Positions 51,371 through 58,917 of a DNA stretch of 64,000 bases are shown here, in pieces. How positions within the stretch are numbered: position 1 is the stretch's first letter; each line of letters opens with the position of its first letter. This stretch comes from Methylobacter sp. GTDB lineage: Bacteria > Pseudomonadota > Gammaproteobacteria > Methylococcales > Methylomonadaceae. The stretch lies in contig NZ_JALOCF010000004.1 in assembly GCF_023227905.1 (NCBI RefSeq), positions 62,001 to 126,000 of the forward strand, written 5' to 3'. Position numbers and translations under genes: made by a program. A model generated the notes under the pieces. That model saw only the letters and a list, made by a program, of their open reading frames with translations. It was not told the origin of the DNA and did no database searches.

Positions 51371-51616
51371 GTTTGTCCACGAAAGGCGCGAAAACCAACA
51401 GTAGGCGCCTATAGGCGACACGAAAATTTTATATTTTTCGTAACTAATCGCATATCCCTGTAGGCAAAAGCCTGTCTTGAATTGTCCAAAGCCAGCTTTG
51501 GACTCCAGAGATGTGGATGCCGGAGTTCAAAGTTAGCTTTGAACAATCCGTACGTTTGTACGAAAGTGGTAGGGTAGTTGCTATTTTTCGTGCCTTTCGT
51601 GTGTTTCGTGGACAAT
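51371..51616. repeat. MITE-like palindromic element between pgk and a thioredoxin-like gene
   Basis: The ends are imperfect inverted repeats: TTTGTCCACGAAAGG near 51372 against CGTGGACAA ending near 51615. Inside are two palindromes, 51484-51503 (arm GTCCAAAGC) and 51525-51544 (arm GTTCAAAG), which are also inverted relative to each other. A 77-codon open frame across it carries no sign of a real protein. Confidence 0.6.
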
Positions 51617-51626
51617 GTCTGTTTGG

Positions 51627-52184
51627 TTAATCCTGCTTCCATTTGATCGAGCAGCCGATGCTGTTGATTTGCTCTTTGGGGCCGTGGCCGGTTTCGGCAA
51701 CCAGCTTCATGGCTTCAAATAATTCGCGTTGCGTGCCTTCCGGCGCGGTTTCCTTGCGGCTGGCATCCAGCCGCCCCCGGTATTGCAGTTCGTAGTCGGC
51801 ATTATAGCCAAAAAAGTCCGGCGTACAGACGGCGCCGTAAGCCTTGGCGACTTGCTGCGTTTCATCAAGCAAATAAGGGAAGCTGAAACCTAATTGCTCG
51901 GACAGCTTTTTCATGTTGTCGAATGAATCGGCGGGGTATTCAAGCGTATCGTTGGACATGATCGCTACCGATCCGACGCCCAGCGCCTTAAGTTCCCGCG
52001 TATCCCTGACTATCCGGTCCAGCACGGCTTTGACATACGGGCAATGATTGCAGATAAACATCACCAGCAGGCCGTTCTTGCCCATGCACTGTTGCAGGGA
52101 CCAAGTACGCCCGTCAACGCCGGGCAATTCAAAATCGATCGCTTTCTTGCCGGAATCACAGATTGGCGTTTCCAGTGTGACCAT
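51627..52184 (-). CDS. Thioredoxin-fold (AhpC/TSA-like) protein
   Basis: A 185-residue peroxiredoxin/thioredoxin-fold protein. After FELPGVDGRTWSL it shows VMFICNHCPYVKAV near residues 41-54, so the active site reads CNHC instead of the CGPC of thioredoxin. KAYGAVCTPDFFGYN and RGRLDAS follow. This family is widespread in proteobacteria with no defined substrate. No signal peptide is seen, so it is probably cytosolic. Its 3' end abuts the repeat element that precedes pgk. Confidence 0.88.
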   Translation of the reverse strand: MVTLETPICDSGKKAIDFELPGVDGRTWSLQQCMGKNGLLVMFICNHCPYVKAVLDRIVRDTRELKALGVGSVAIMSNDTLEYPADSFDNMKKLSEQLGFSFPYLLDETQQVAKAYGAVCTPDFFGYNADYELQYRGRLDASRKETAPEGTQRELFEAMKLVAETGHGPKEQINSIGCSIKWKQD

Positions 52185-52244
52185 TTTTGCACCTCTCTAT
52201 TGTTGTATGAAAAAATGCAGTGATTATTCTGTCTAGTACGGACT

Positions 52245-53795
52245 TTATTGAAACAACACTGCCGCACTAATGACGATTGCGCTGAGCAGCATAGTCCAGA
52301 CCGTTCTGCGGTGATTGTTATCCATTTGCTGGCGCAACAGCGCTAATTCCCTGTTTTGCGTTTCGGTATGCTGCTTTGCATGGGCGGCATTGTCCAGCGC
52401 TTTATAAATCAAGGACGGAATTTCCGGGAATTGCTCGGCAAAGTCGGGAAACTGTTTGATGAGTTTGTCGATCTTGGCTTTAGGGCCCATGCGCTCATGA
52501 AACCATTTCTCAAGAAAAGGCTTGGCGGTTTGCCATAAGTCCAGGTCGGGGTAAAGCTGGCGCCCCAAGCCTTCAATATTGAGCAGGGTCTTTTGCAGCA
52601 AAACCAGCTGCGGTTGCACATGCATGTCAAAACGCCGTGCAGTCTGGAATAAGCGCAGCAATAACTGCCCGAAAGAGATATCTTTAAGCGGTTTCTCAAA
52701 GATAGGCTCGCAAACGCTACGTATCGCGGACTCAAACTCTTCTATCCGGGTCGATTCGGAAACCCAGCCCGATTCGACGTGCATTTCCGCCACTTTGCGA
52801 TAGTCGCGGTTGAAAAAAGCCAGAAAGTTTTCCGCCAGATAGTGCTGGTCGGACAACGATAAAGTGCCGACGATGCCGAAATCAACAGCGATATATTTGG
52901 CCGGCAGATCAACGAAAATATTGCCCGGATGCATGTCGGCATGGAAGAAATTATCCCTGAAAACCTGGGTAAAAAAGATTTCCACGCCGCGTTCGGCAAG
53001 CAATTTAAAATCGGCGCCGCCTGCTGCAAGTTGGTCGATGTTGCCTACCGGTATGCCCTGAATTCTTTCCATGACCAGGACTTTCCGGCGCGTTAGCGGC
53101 CAGTGAATTTCCGGGATATAGATGATGTCGGAGCCTTCGAAATTGCGGCGCAATTTAGCGGCATTGCCAGCTTCCCTGACCAGGTCGAGCTCATCCAGCG
53201 TGGTTTTTTCAAATTCGGCGACGACATCGACAGGGTGCAACCTTCTTGCATCAGCCCAGAAGCGTTCGGCAAAACGGGCCAGCTCATAGAGCAGGCCTAT
53301 GTCCGAGCGTATGCGGCTTTCTATGTCGGGGCGCAGGACTTTGACCACAACGCTTTCGCCGCTGTGCAAGACGGCGGTATGAACCTGTGCGACTGACGCC
53401 GAGGCCAGCGGTTCGGCATCAAAAGCGGAAAACGCTTCGCTGATCGGCATGCCGAGTTCTTTTTCGATAATATTGCGCGCCAGTTCATTGGCAAAAGGCG
53501 GGACTCGGTCTTGCAGTTTGGTCAGTTCATCGGCGATGTCATCGGGTAGCAGGTCTCTGCGGGTGGATAAGGCCTGGCCGAATTTGACATAAATAGGCCC
53601 AAGGTCTTCCAGTGCGCGCCGGATTCTGACGCCGCGAGAATCTGACGAGCTTCTAAGCCAGAAATTGGGGGAGAAAAACGCTAAATAGCGGACAGGCCGG
53701 AATAGATGGGTTTTTAAAACGATTTCGTCCAGGCCGTGAAAGACCAGGACCCAGTTGATATGGATCAGGCGCAGTAATAATTTAGGTCGGATCAC
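52245..53795 (-). CDS. ubiB: Ubiquinone biosynthesis kinase-like protein UbiB
   Basis: A membrane-anchored atypical kinase/ATPase of the ABC1/ADCK family, needed for ubiquinone production and part of the Ubi complex. In 516 residues the KxGQ motif is VKFGQALSTRRDLLP (about 71-85), VVVKVLRPDI carries the ATP-binding Lys, and DNFFHADMHPGNIFVD is the catalytic loop. The C-terminal TVWTMLLSAIVISAAVLF is one membrane segment. It closes the ubiE-ubiJ-ubiB unit but is separated from ubiJ by an inverted repeat. Confidence 0.97.
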   Translation of the reverse strand: MIRPKLLLRLIHINWVLVFHGLDEIVLKTHLFRPVRYLAFFSPNFWLRSSSDSRGVRIRRALEDLGPIYVKFGQALSTRRDLLPDDIADELTKLQDRVPPFANELARNIIEKELGMPISEAFSAFDAEPLASASVAQVHTAVLHSGESVVVKVLRPDIESRIRSDIGLLYELARFAERFWADARRLHPVDVVAEFEKTTLDELDLVREAGNAAKLRRNFEGSDIIYIPEIHWPLTRRKVLVMERIQGIPVGNIDQLAAGGADFKLLAERGVEIFFTQVFRDNFFHADMHPGNIFVDLPAKYIAVDFGIVGTLSLSDQHYLAENFLAFFNRDYRKVAEMHVESGWVSESTRIEEFESAIRSVCEPIFEKPLKDISFGQLLLRLFQTARRFDMHVQPQLVLLQKTLLNIEGLGRQLYPDLDLWQTAKPFLEKWFHERMGPKAKIDKLIKQFPDFAEQFPEIPSLIYKALDNAAHAKQHTETQNRELALLRQQMDNNHRRTVWTMLLSAIVISAAVLFQ

Positions 53796-53846
53796 GAGTT
53801 ACCTTTGTTTGTAGGGTGGGTGGTATTTTTAAACCCATCAACTAAA

Positions 53847-53910
53847 TTCACCACGAAGACACGAAGTTCACGAAGAAAAATAAGGTAAAACTTCGTGCCT
53901 TCGCGGTGAA
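53847..53910. repeat. CACGAAG-type inverted repeat after ubiJ
   Basis: TTCACCACGAAGACACGAAG (53847-53866) pairs at 18 of 20 positions with 53891-53910. It starts four bases after the ubiJ stop on the minus strand. It resembles the outer arms of the element near 51.4-51.6 kb, which also contain CACGAAAGGC. Confidence 0.75.
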
Positions 53911-53913
53911 TAA

Positions 53914-54534
53914 TTAAGCTTTATTTTGCAACGTACTTTTCAGGCGATCAATCCGGATTTGCAAACGGTCGAAATCGGTACGCAGTTCATCAACCTGGGC
54001 GTAATAAATGTCCACTTCAGGCGCTGACGGTAAATCGCGGGTTTCTTCCTGCAAGAATTCTTTGGCGTTCAACCTGAATGTTTCAAGCGAATCCTTGCCC
54101 CAGCTTTGACCGGTGCGGAAAAAATTAGCCACCTTATGCGCAATAATGTCGCCGGTAAACTGCGACAGTTTTTCTTCCAGATCAATGTCCAGCTTGGCGA
54201 ACAGTTCCTGGAATTTGCGACCGGTCTGCATGTCGCCCTCAATTTTTACCTCGCCCGAGAAAACGGAACGCATCGGTGTCGAGCTGAGTCCCATCAAGCC
54301 AAGCGCCCAAAGCGAGCCGGTCAGGCGGGTGTCGGGCTGGCCGGGAAATTGGTCCAGGCATTGAATGGAATCGGTGGTCGGGCACAGGTAAATGGTGTCA
54401 TCAAACGGCTGAACGGTAACGGCAATGACTTTGCCGGCCAGCGGCGCTAAAAAATAGCCGCTGTCCTGGTCCAGTGCAAGGTATTGATTCAGCGTGGCTT
54501 CCAGTGCGCCAAGCAGAAAGGGTTTGATGGTCAT
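53914..54534 (-). CDS. ubiJ: Ubiquinone biosynthesis accessory factor UbiJ
   Basis: An SCP2-domain lipid-binding protein that assembles the soluble Ubi complex. The 206 residues begin with the SCP2 domain: LLGALEATLNQYLALD, GKVIAVTVQPFDDTIYLCP, and RLTGSLWALGLMGL with FSGEVKIEGD. A helical C-terminus follows, ending in a coiled coil (RTDFDRLQIRIDRLKSTL). Placement directly between ubiE (one base away) and ubiB is the conserved order. Confidence 0.95.
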   Translation of the reverse strand: MTIKPFLLGALEATLNQYLALDQDSGYFLAPLAGKVIAVTVQPFDDTIYLCPTTDSIQCLDQFPGQPDTRLTGSLWALGLMGLSSTPMRSVFSGEVKIEGDMQTGRKFQELFAKLDIDLEEKLSQFTGDIIAHKVANFFRTGQSWGKDSLETFRLNAKEFLQEETRDLPSAPEVDIYYAQVDELRTDFDRLQIRIDRLKSTLQNKA

Positions 54535-54535
54535 G

Positions 54536-55279
54536 CTAGATTTTGTAACCTCTGTGAACGGCGACGATGCCTTGCGTCATGTTGAAGTATTCGCAGCGCT
54601 CGAGGCCTGCGTCTTCCATCATTTTTTTCAGTTCATCCTGTTTCGGATGCATGCGGATCGATTCGGCAAGGTAGCGGTAACTGTCTTCATCTTTCGCAAC
54701 CACTTTGCCAATTTTGGGTAGCAGCTTGAACGAATAAAAATCGTAGACTTTTTCAGTGATTTTATCGACCGGGTGCGAGAATTCCAGAACGATAACGCGG
54801 CCGCCTGGCTTAAGCACGCGGTACATGGAACGCAATGCGGCATCTTTATCGGTGACGTTGCGCAGGCCGAAGGCGATGCACACGCAATCGAAAGTGTTGT
54901 CTTCAAAGGGCAGGCATTCGGCATTGACTTGCGCATAGCGGATATTGCCGACCAAGCCTCTATCGATCAGCCGGTCGCGCCCGGTGCGCAGCATTTCGGA
55001 ATTAATATCGGCCAGGACTATTTGGCCTTCCGGTCCTACGCGCTTTTCGAACAATGTGGTCAGGTCGCCGGTGCCGCCGGCCAGATCAAGCACTTGGTCG
55101 CCTTTGCGCACATTGCTAAGTTGCACGGCAATGCGTTTCCAGATGCGGTGAATGCCCAATGACATCAGGTCGTTCATGATGTCGTATTGTCCGGCAACGG
55201 AATCAAATACGCCGCGGACCAGCTTGACCTTCTCTTCTGTCGCTACTTGTTTAAATCCAAAATGGGTGGTGTCGGTCAT
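54536..55279 (-). CDS. ubiE: Ubiquinone/menaquinone C-methyltransferase UbiE
   Basis: A SAM-dependent C-methyltransferase for ubiquinone (and demethylmenaquinone) precursors. The 247 residues from MTDTTHFGFKQVATEEK include VFDSVAGQYDIMNDLMSLGIHRIWKR and the SAM motif VLDLAGGTGDLT, with AFGLRNVTDKDAAL and RVLKPGGRVIVLEFS as UbiE signatures. The open frame reaches 55318, but the chosen ATG matches the family start with AGGT upstream. Confidence 0.97.
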   Translation of the reverse strand: MTDTTHFGFKQVATEEKVKLVRGVFDSVAGQYDIMNDLMSLGIHRIWKRIAVQLSNVRKGDQVLDLAGGTGDLTTLFEKRVGPEGQIVLADINSEMLRTGRDRLIDRGLVGNIRYAQVNAECLPFEDNTFDCVCIAFGLRNVTDKDAALRSMYRVLKPGGRVIVLEFSHPVDKITEKVYDFYSFKLLPKIGKVVAKDEDSYRYLAESIRMHPKQDELKKMMEDAGLERCEYFNMTQGIVAVHRGYKI

Positions 55280-55333
55280 CGTTGTACCTGTTCGTTTAAT
55301 CGTATTTTGTTTCCGCAAGGTTCACGAAAACGG

Positions 55334-55723
55334 TTAATTTTGTAGCGGCTGTTTGCGTTTATAACCGGCAGCGTCCAGCCTGTGAAGATAATCAGCCCAT
55401 AAAGCCTGATATTCGGCACCCAGTTTATACAACAAATCCCAAGTATAAATGCCGCTGTCGTGGCCGTCGCTAAAGACCAGGGCGATGGCGTAATTGCCTA
55501 CCGGCCTGATCTCTTTAATGGTGACATCCTCCTTGTTGACCTGTAGAACTTCCTGTCCGGGGCCGTGGCCTAATGCTTCCGCCGAAGGCGTGTAGACGCG
55601 CAAATATTCGGCCGGCAATTGAAACACGCTGCCGTCATCAAAGCTGATTTCAACAATATTGGAAACCTGGTGCAGCTTGATCTCAGTCGGATGAGTGTTG
55701 GCGGGTTTTACGATTAGACGCAT
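55334..55723 (-). CDS. DUF971 domain protein
   Basis: A 129-residue protein of the DUF971 (gamma-butyrobetaine hydroxylase-like N-terminal) family. VEISFDDGSVFQLPAEYLRVYTPSAE and VGNYAIALVFSDGHDSGIYTWDLLYKLG are the diagnostic segments. In larger proteins this domain binds zinc or serves Fe-S chaperoning; the standalone bacterial role is unknown. The position between hslU and ubiE is common in gammaproteobacteria. Confidence 0.93.
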   Translation of the reverse strand: MRLIVKPANTHPTEIKLHQVSNIVEISFDDGSVFQLPAEYLRVYTPSAEALGHGPGQEVLQVNKEDVTIKEIRPVGNYAIALVFSDGHDSGIYTWDLLYKLGAEYQALWADYLHRLDAAGYKRKQPLQN

Positions 55724-55731
55724 GGCAATAT

Positions 55732-55788
55732 AAGGCGAAAGGCTAAGGGCGCAAGGCGAAGGGTAAATTTTTGTCTTTAACCTTGTGT
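55732..55788. repeat. AAGGC-type palindromic intergenic repeat, copy 4
   Basis: AAGGCGAAAGGCTAAGGGCG units at 55732-55766 pair weakly with TTTAACCTTGTGTC (55775-55788), right at the hslU stop. This is the most degenerate of the four copies. Confidence 0.65.
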
Positions 55789-57114
55789 CTACAGAATATA
55801 ACGGCTCAAATCCTCGTCTTCAACAAACTCGGTTAAGTGGTCGTCAACGTAAGCGGCATCGATAAGGATATTTTCTCCCATCAAATCAGGGGCGTTATAG
55901 GAAATGTCTTCGAGTAACCGCTCCAGAATGGTGTGCAGTCTTCGTGCGCCAATGTTTTCGGTGGTTTCATTCACTTGCCAACCGAGTTCCGCAATGCGCT
56001 TGATGCCGTCTGTGGAAAACGACAGCGATACGCCCTCGGTGCTTAATAGAGCAGTATATTGTTCGGTCAGCGAGGCGTCAGGCTCGGTCAGGATGCGCAC
56101 AAAATCATCGGCTGAAAGAGCGTCCAGTTCAACACGGATAGGGAAACGGCCTTGCAGTTCAGGGATTAAGTCCGAGGGTTTGGTCAAATGGAACGCACCG
56201 GAGGCGATAAACAAAATATGGTCGGTTTTAATCGATCCGTACTTGGTGCTGACCGTCGTGCCTTCAACCAGCGGTAACAAATCCCGCTGTACGCCCTCGC
56301 GGGAGACTTCGCCGCTGCCTCCGCCCAGTTCGGAACGTTTGCAGATTTTGTCGATTTCGTCCAGAAAAACGATGCCGTTTTGCTCTACGGATTCGACCGC
56401 GCGTGTCCGGATGTCATCTTCATTAACCAGCTTGGAAGCTTCCTCATCCTGTAAAACCTTCAGGGCTTTGTTAATTTTCATTTTGCGGGAGCGGGTTTTG
56501 CCCGAACCCAGGTTTTGAAACATGCCTTGCAATTGGTTGGTCATTTCTTCCATGCCGGGAGGGGCCATGATTTCAACGCCCACCGGTGCAAGATGCACGT
56601 CAATTTCAATTTCCTTGTCGTTCAGATCGCCTTCGCGTAACTTCTTGCGCATTTTTTGGCGGGTCGATTCTTCGGTATCGGACAGCATGCCGCCGTTCGC
56701 CCTGGGCAGCAGAATATCCAGAATCCGTTCCTCGGCGGCATCGAAAGCCTTGTTTTCAACCTTCTCCATTTCCAGCGTGCGGGTCATTTTGACAGCGGTA
56801 TCGACTAAATCACGGACAATGGAATCGACATCGCGGCCGACATAGCCGACTTCGGTAAATTTGGTGGCTTCAATTTTAATGAAAGGCGCATTTGCCAGAC
56901 GCGCAAGACGACGGGCAATTTCAGTCTTACCGACCCCGGTAGGGCCGATCATTAAAATATTTTTAGGCGTGATTTCTTCGCGCAGGGCATTGTCAATCTG
57001 TTGACGGCGCCAGCGGTTGCGTAGCGCGATGGCAACAGCGCGTTTGGCATTGGTTTGGCCGACAATATGCTTGTCCAGCTCGCTTACGATTTTTTTAGGA
57101 GTCATTTGAGTCAT
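55789..57114 (-). CDS. hslU: HslU ATPase of the HslUV protease
   Basis: The AAA+ unfoldase that feeds HslV. From MTQMTPKKIVSELD there are 441 residues: IVGQTNAKRAVAIALRNRWRR, MIGPTGVGKTEIARRL (Walker A), the intermediate I domain (about 110-230), GIVFLDEIDKIC (Walker B), and a C-terminal region ending EDEDLSRYIL, the tail that inserts into HslV. The frame is open into hslV (57150), but the favoured ATG lies just after the hslV stop. An ATG three codons later is also possible. Confidence 0.97.
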   Translation of the reverse strand: MTQMTPKKIVSELDKHIVGQTNAKRAVAIALRNRWRRQQIDNALREEITPKNILMIGPTGVGKTEIARRLARLANAPFIKIEATKFTEVGYVGRDVDSIVRDLVDTAVKMTRTLEMEKVENKAFDAAEERILDILLPRANGGMLSDTEESTRQKMRKKLREGDLNDKEIEIDVHLAPVGVEIMAPPGMEEMTNQLQGMFQNLGSGKTRSRKMKINKALKVLQDEEASKLVNEDDIRTRAVESVEQNGIVFLDEIDKICKRSELGGGSGEVSREGVQRDLLPLVEGTTVSTKYGSIKTDHILFIASGAFHLTKPSDLIPELQGRFPIRVELDALSADDFVRILTEPDASLTEQYTALLSTEGVSLSFSTDGIKRIAELGWQVNETTENIGARRLHTILERLLEDISYNAPDLMGENILIDAAYVDDHLTEFVEDEDLSRYIL

Positions 57115-57118
57115 TTGT

Positions 57119-57667
57119 TTACTCGTTAGGTTCGGCGTCGAGTTCTTCAATACGCAAATTGTGGTTGGTGTAAATACAGATATCCGCAGCGATATTTAAA
57201 GACCGTTCAACAATTTCACGGGCGCTAAGGTTGGTGTTTTCCAGCAATGCGCGTGCGGCAGCCTGGGCAAAAGAGCCGCCGGAACCAATTGCCATTAAGT
57301 CGAATTCGGGTTCGATTACATCACCGGTACCGGAAATAATCAGGGACGTTTTTGCATCGGCAATGGTTAGCAACGCTTCCAGTTTGCGCAAAGCGCGGTC
57401 GGTGCGCCAGTCTTTGGCCATTTCCACGGCGGCGCGCGTTAAATTGCCGCGGTGCTTTTCCAGCTTGCCTTCAAAATGCTCAAACAAAGTGAACGCGTCC
57501 GCCGTTGCTCCGGCAAAACCGGCGATGACTTTGTCGTGATATAGACGGCGTACCTTGCGGGCATTGCCTTTCATAACTGTATTGCCCAAAGTGACCTGAC
57601 CGTCACCGCCGATTACAACTTTGTCGCCCCGGCGGACGGAAAGTATCGTTGTTCCTCTAAAACTCAC
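57119..57667 (-). CDS. hslV: HslV protease subunit
   Basis: The threonine protease chamber of HslUV. The 182 residues begin MSFRGTTILSVRRGDKVVIGGDGQVTLG; the catalytic Thr is the first of the TT pair exposed after propeptide removal, a short four- to five-residue leader. GNTVMKGNARKVRRLYHDKVIAGFAGATADAFTLFE and IGSGGSFAQAAARALLENT are typical. It is upstream of and nearly contiguous with hslU; expression is expected to respond to heat shock, though I cannot confirm a sigma-32 box. Confidence 0.97.
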   Translation of the reverse strand: MSFRGTTILSVRRGDKVVIGGDGQVTLGNTVMKGNARKVRRLYHDKVIAGFAGATADAFTLFEHFEGKLEKHRGNLTRAAVEMAKDWRTDRALRKLEALLTIADAKTSLIISGTGDVIEPEFDLMAIGSGGSFAQAAARALLENTNLSAREIVERSLNIAADICIYTNHNLRIEELDAEPNE

Positions 57668-57832
57668 TTTAATACCCTAAGATTACCAAATACATGGAAC
57701 CAATTTTACATGGTCTGCATTTAAATGTGCGAAAAAATGAGAACAGGGCGTATGGGAGATACGGATACGGTTTAGCTTCGATTCAGGAAACTATGCTACG
57801 CTCGGCAAAATAGTCAAAAAAGAGGCATTCTT

Positions 57833-58471
57833 ATGGACGCATTGGAGCAGATATCAACAACCTTGGCATTATCGATGGGGCTGGCGTGGGCTAGCGGGAT
57901 TAACCTGTACGCAACACTGTTTACTTTAGGCTACCTTGCCAATACCGGCAATATCGACTTGCCGCCGGATTTGCAAATAGTCGCCAACCCGATGGTCATG
58001 GGTGCGGCGGGGCTCATGTACTGTATCGAATTTTTTGCCGATAAAACTCCGGGCGTAGACACCGGCTGGGATGCAATACATACATTTATCCGCATCCCGG
58101 CCGGAGCCATGCTCGCGGCTGGCGCGATAGGCGACTTGAATCCCGCCGTTGGATTGACAGCCGCCATTTTGGGCGGCAGTTTGGCGGCAGGTTCACACGC
58201 CACCAAAGCCGGAAGCCGGGTGTTGATTAACACCTCGCCGGAACCCTTTAGCAACTGGATTGCATCGGTCAGCGAGGATGCCATCGTAATTACCGGCGTC
58301 TGGGCAAGCATCAATCATCCGGTACTGTTTTTAATAGGGTTGGCTGGTTTTATCCTGCTGATGATCTGGCTGCTGCCGCGGTTGTGGATGGGCGTGAAAA
58401 AAGTCTTTGGTTTTATTATCAACCTGTTCCGAAATGAAAGCATCCCGGCCGACCAAAATTCACCCCAATAA
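57833..58471 (+). CDS. DUF4126 membrane protein
   Basis: A 212-residue polytopic protein. The opening LALSMGLAWASGINLYATLFTLGYL and MYCIEFFADKTPGVDTGWDAIHTFIRIPAGAMLAAGA are characteristic of DUF4126, with about six hydrophobic segments. Function is unknown. AAGAGG is seven bases before the ATG. It is divergent from hslVU and lies just upstream of the tRNA-Phe promoter. Confidence 0.9.
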   Translation: MDALEQISTTLALSMGLAWASGINLYATLFTLGYLANTGNIDLPPDLQIVANPMVMGAAGLMYCIEFFADKTPGVDTGWDAIHTFIRIPAGAMLAAGAIGDLNPAVGLTAAILGGSLAAGSHATKAGSRVLINTSPEPFSNWIASVSEDAIVITGVWASINHPVLFLIGLAGFILLMIWLLPRLWMGVKKVFGFIINLFRNESIPADQNSPQ

Positions 58472-58483
58472 AAACATTATTTA

Positions 58484-58512
58484 TTGACTGACGGCGCATA
58501 ATCGAGTCTAAT
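58484..58512 (+). promoter_or_regulatory. Sigma-70 promoter of the tRNA-Phe genes
   Basis: TTGACT at 58484-58489, a 17-base spacer and TCTAAT at 58507-58512 give near-consensus spacing. The discriminator after the -10 is GC-rich (GGCGC), as expected for a stringently controlled stable-RNA promoter. The first tRNA starts 20 bases after the -10. Confidence 0.75.
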
Positions 58513-58531
58513 GGCGCTCTTTTGTAGTTCC

Positions 58532-58607
<76 letters not shown>

Positions 58608-58637
58608 CTGCAAAGAAAATCAGCAATACATCAAAAT

Positions 58638-58713
<76 letters not shown>

Positions 58714-58721
58714 TGAATACC

Positions 58722-58752
58722 AAAGGCTCCGATCTGATCGGGGCCTTTTTTA
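58722..58752 (+). terminator. Rho-independent terminator after tRNA-Phe
   Basis: AAAGGCTCCGAT pairs with ATCGGGGCCTTT (one G-T wobble) around a 3-nt loop, followed by TTTAT. This is a classic intrinsic terminator for the two-tRNA transcript. Confidence 0.88.
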
Positions 58753-58917
58753 TTTCTGCCTTCCGGCGCTTGGCTGGGGAGCTGCACTTTGTATCTTCGG
58801 CTCAGTCAGGATTGTTCCGCACCTACGGCTTCTTTTACAGGCTGACAACCTTAACTATAGACCTTGCTCTATACTCAAAGCCGCTGACTCAATATCCAAC
58901 TCAAACGGTGCCGCCTC

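Noticed and set aside
51409..51642. 77-codon minus-strand frame between pgk and the thioredoxin-like gene
   Set aside because: It coincides with a MITE-like element and runs into the next gene's end; the sequence has no domain character.
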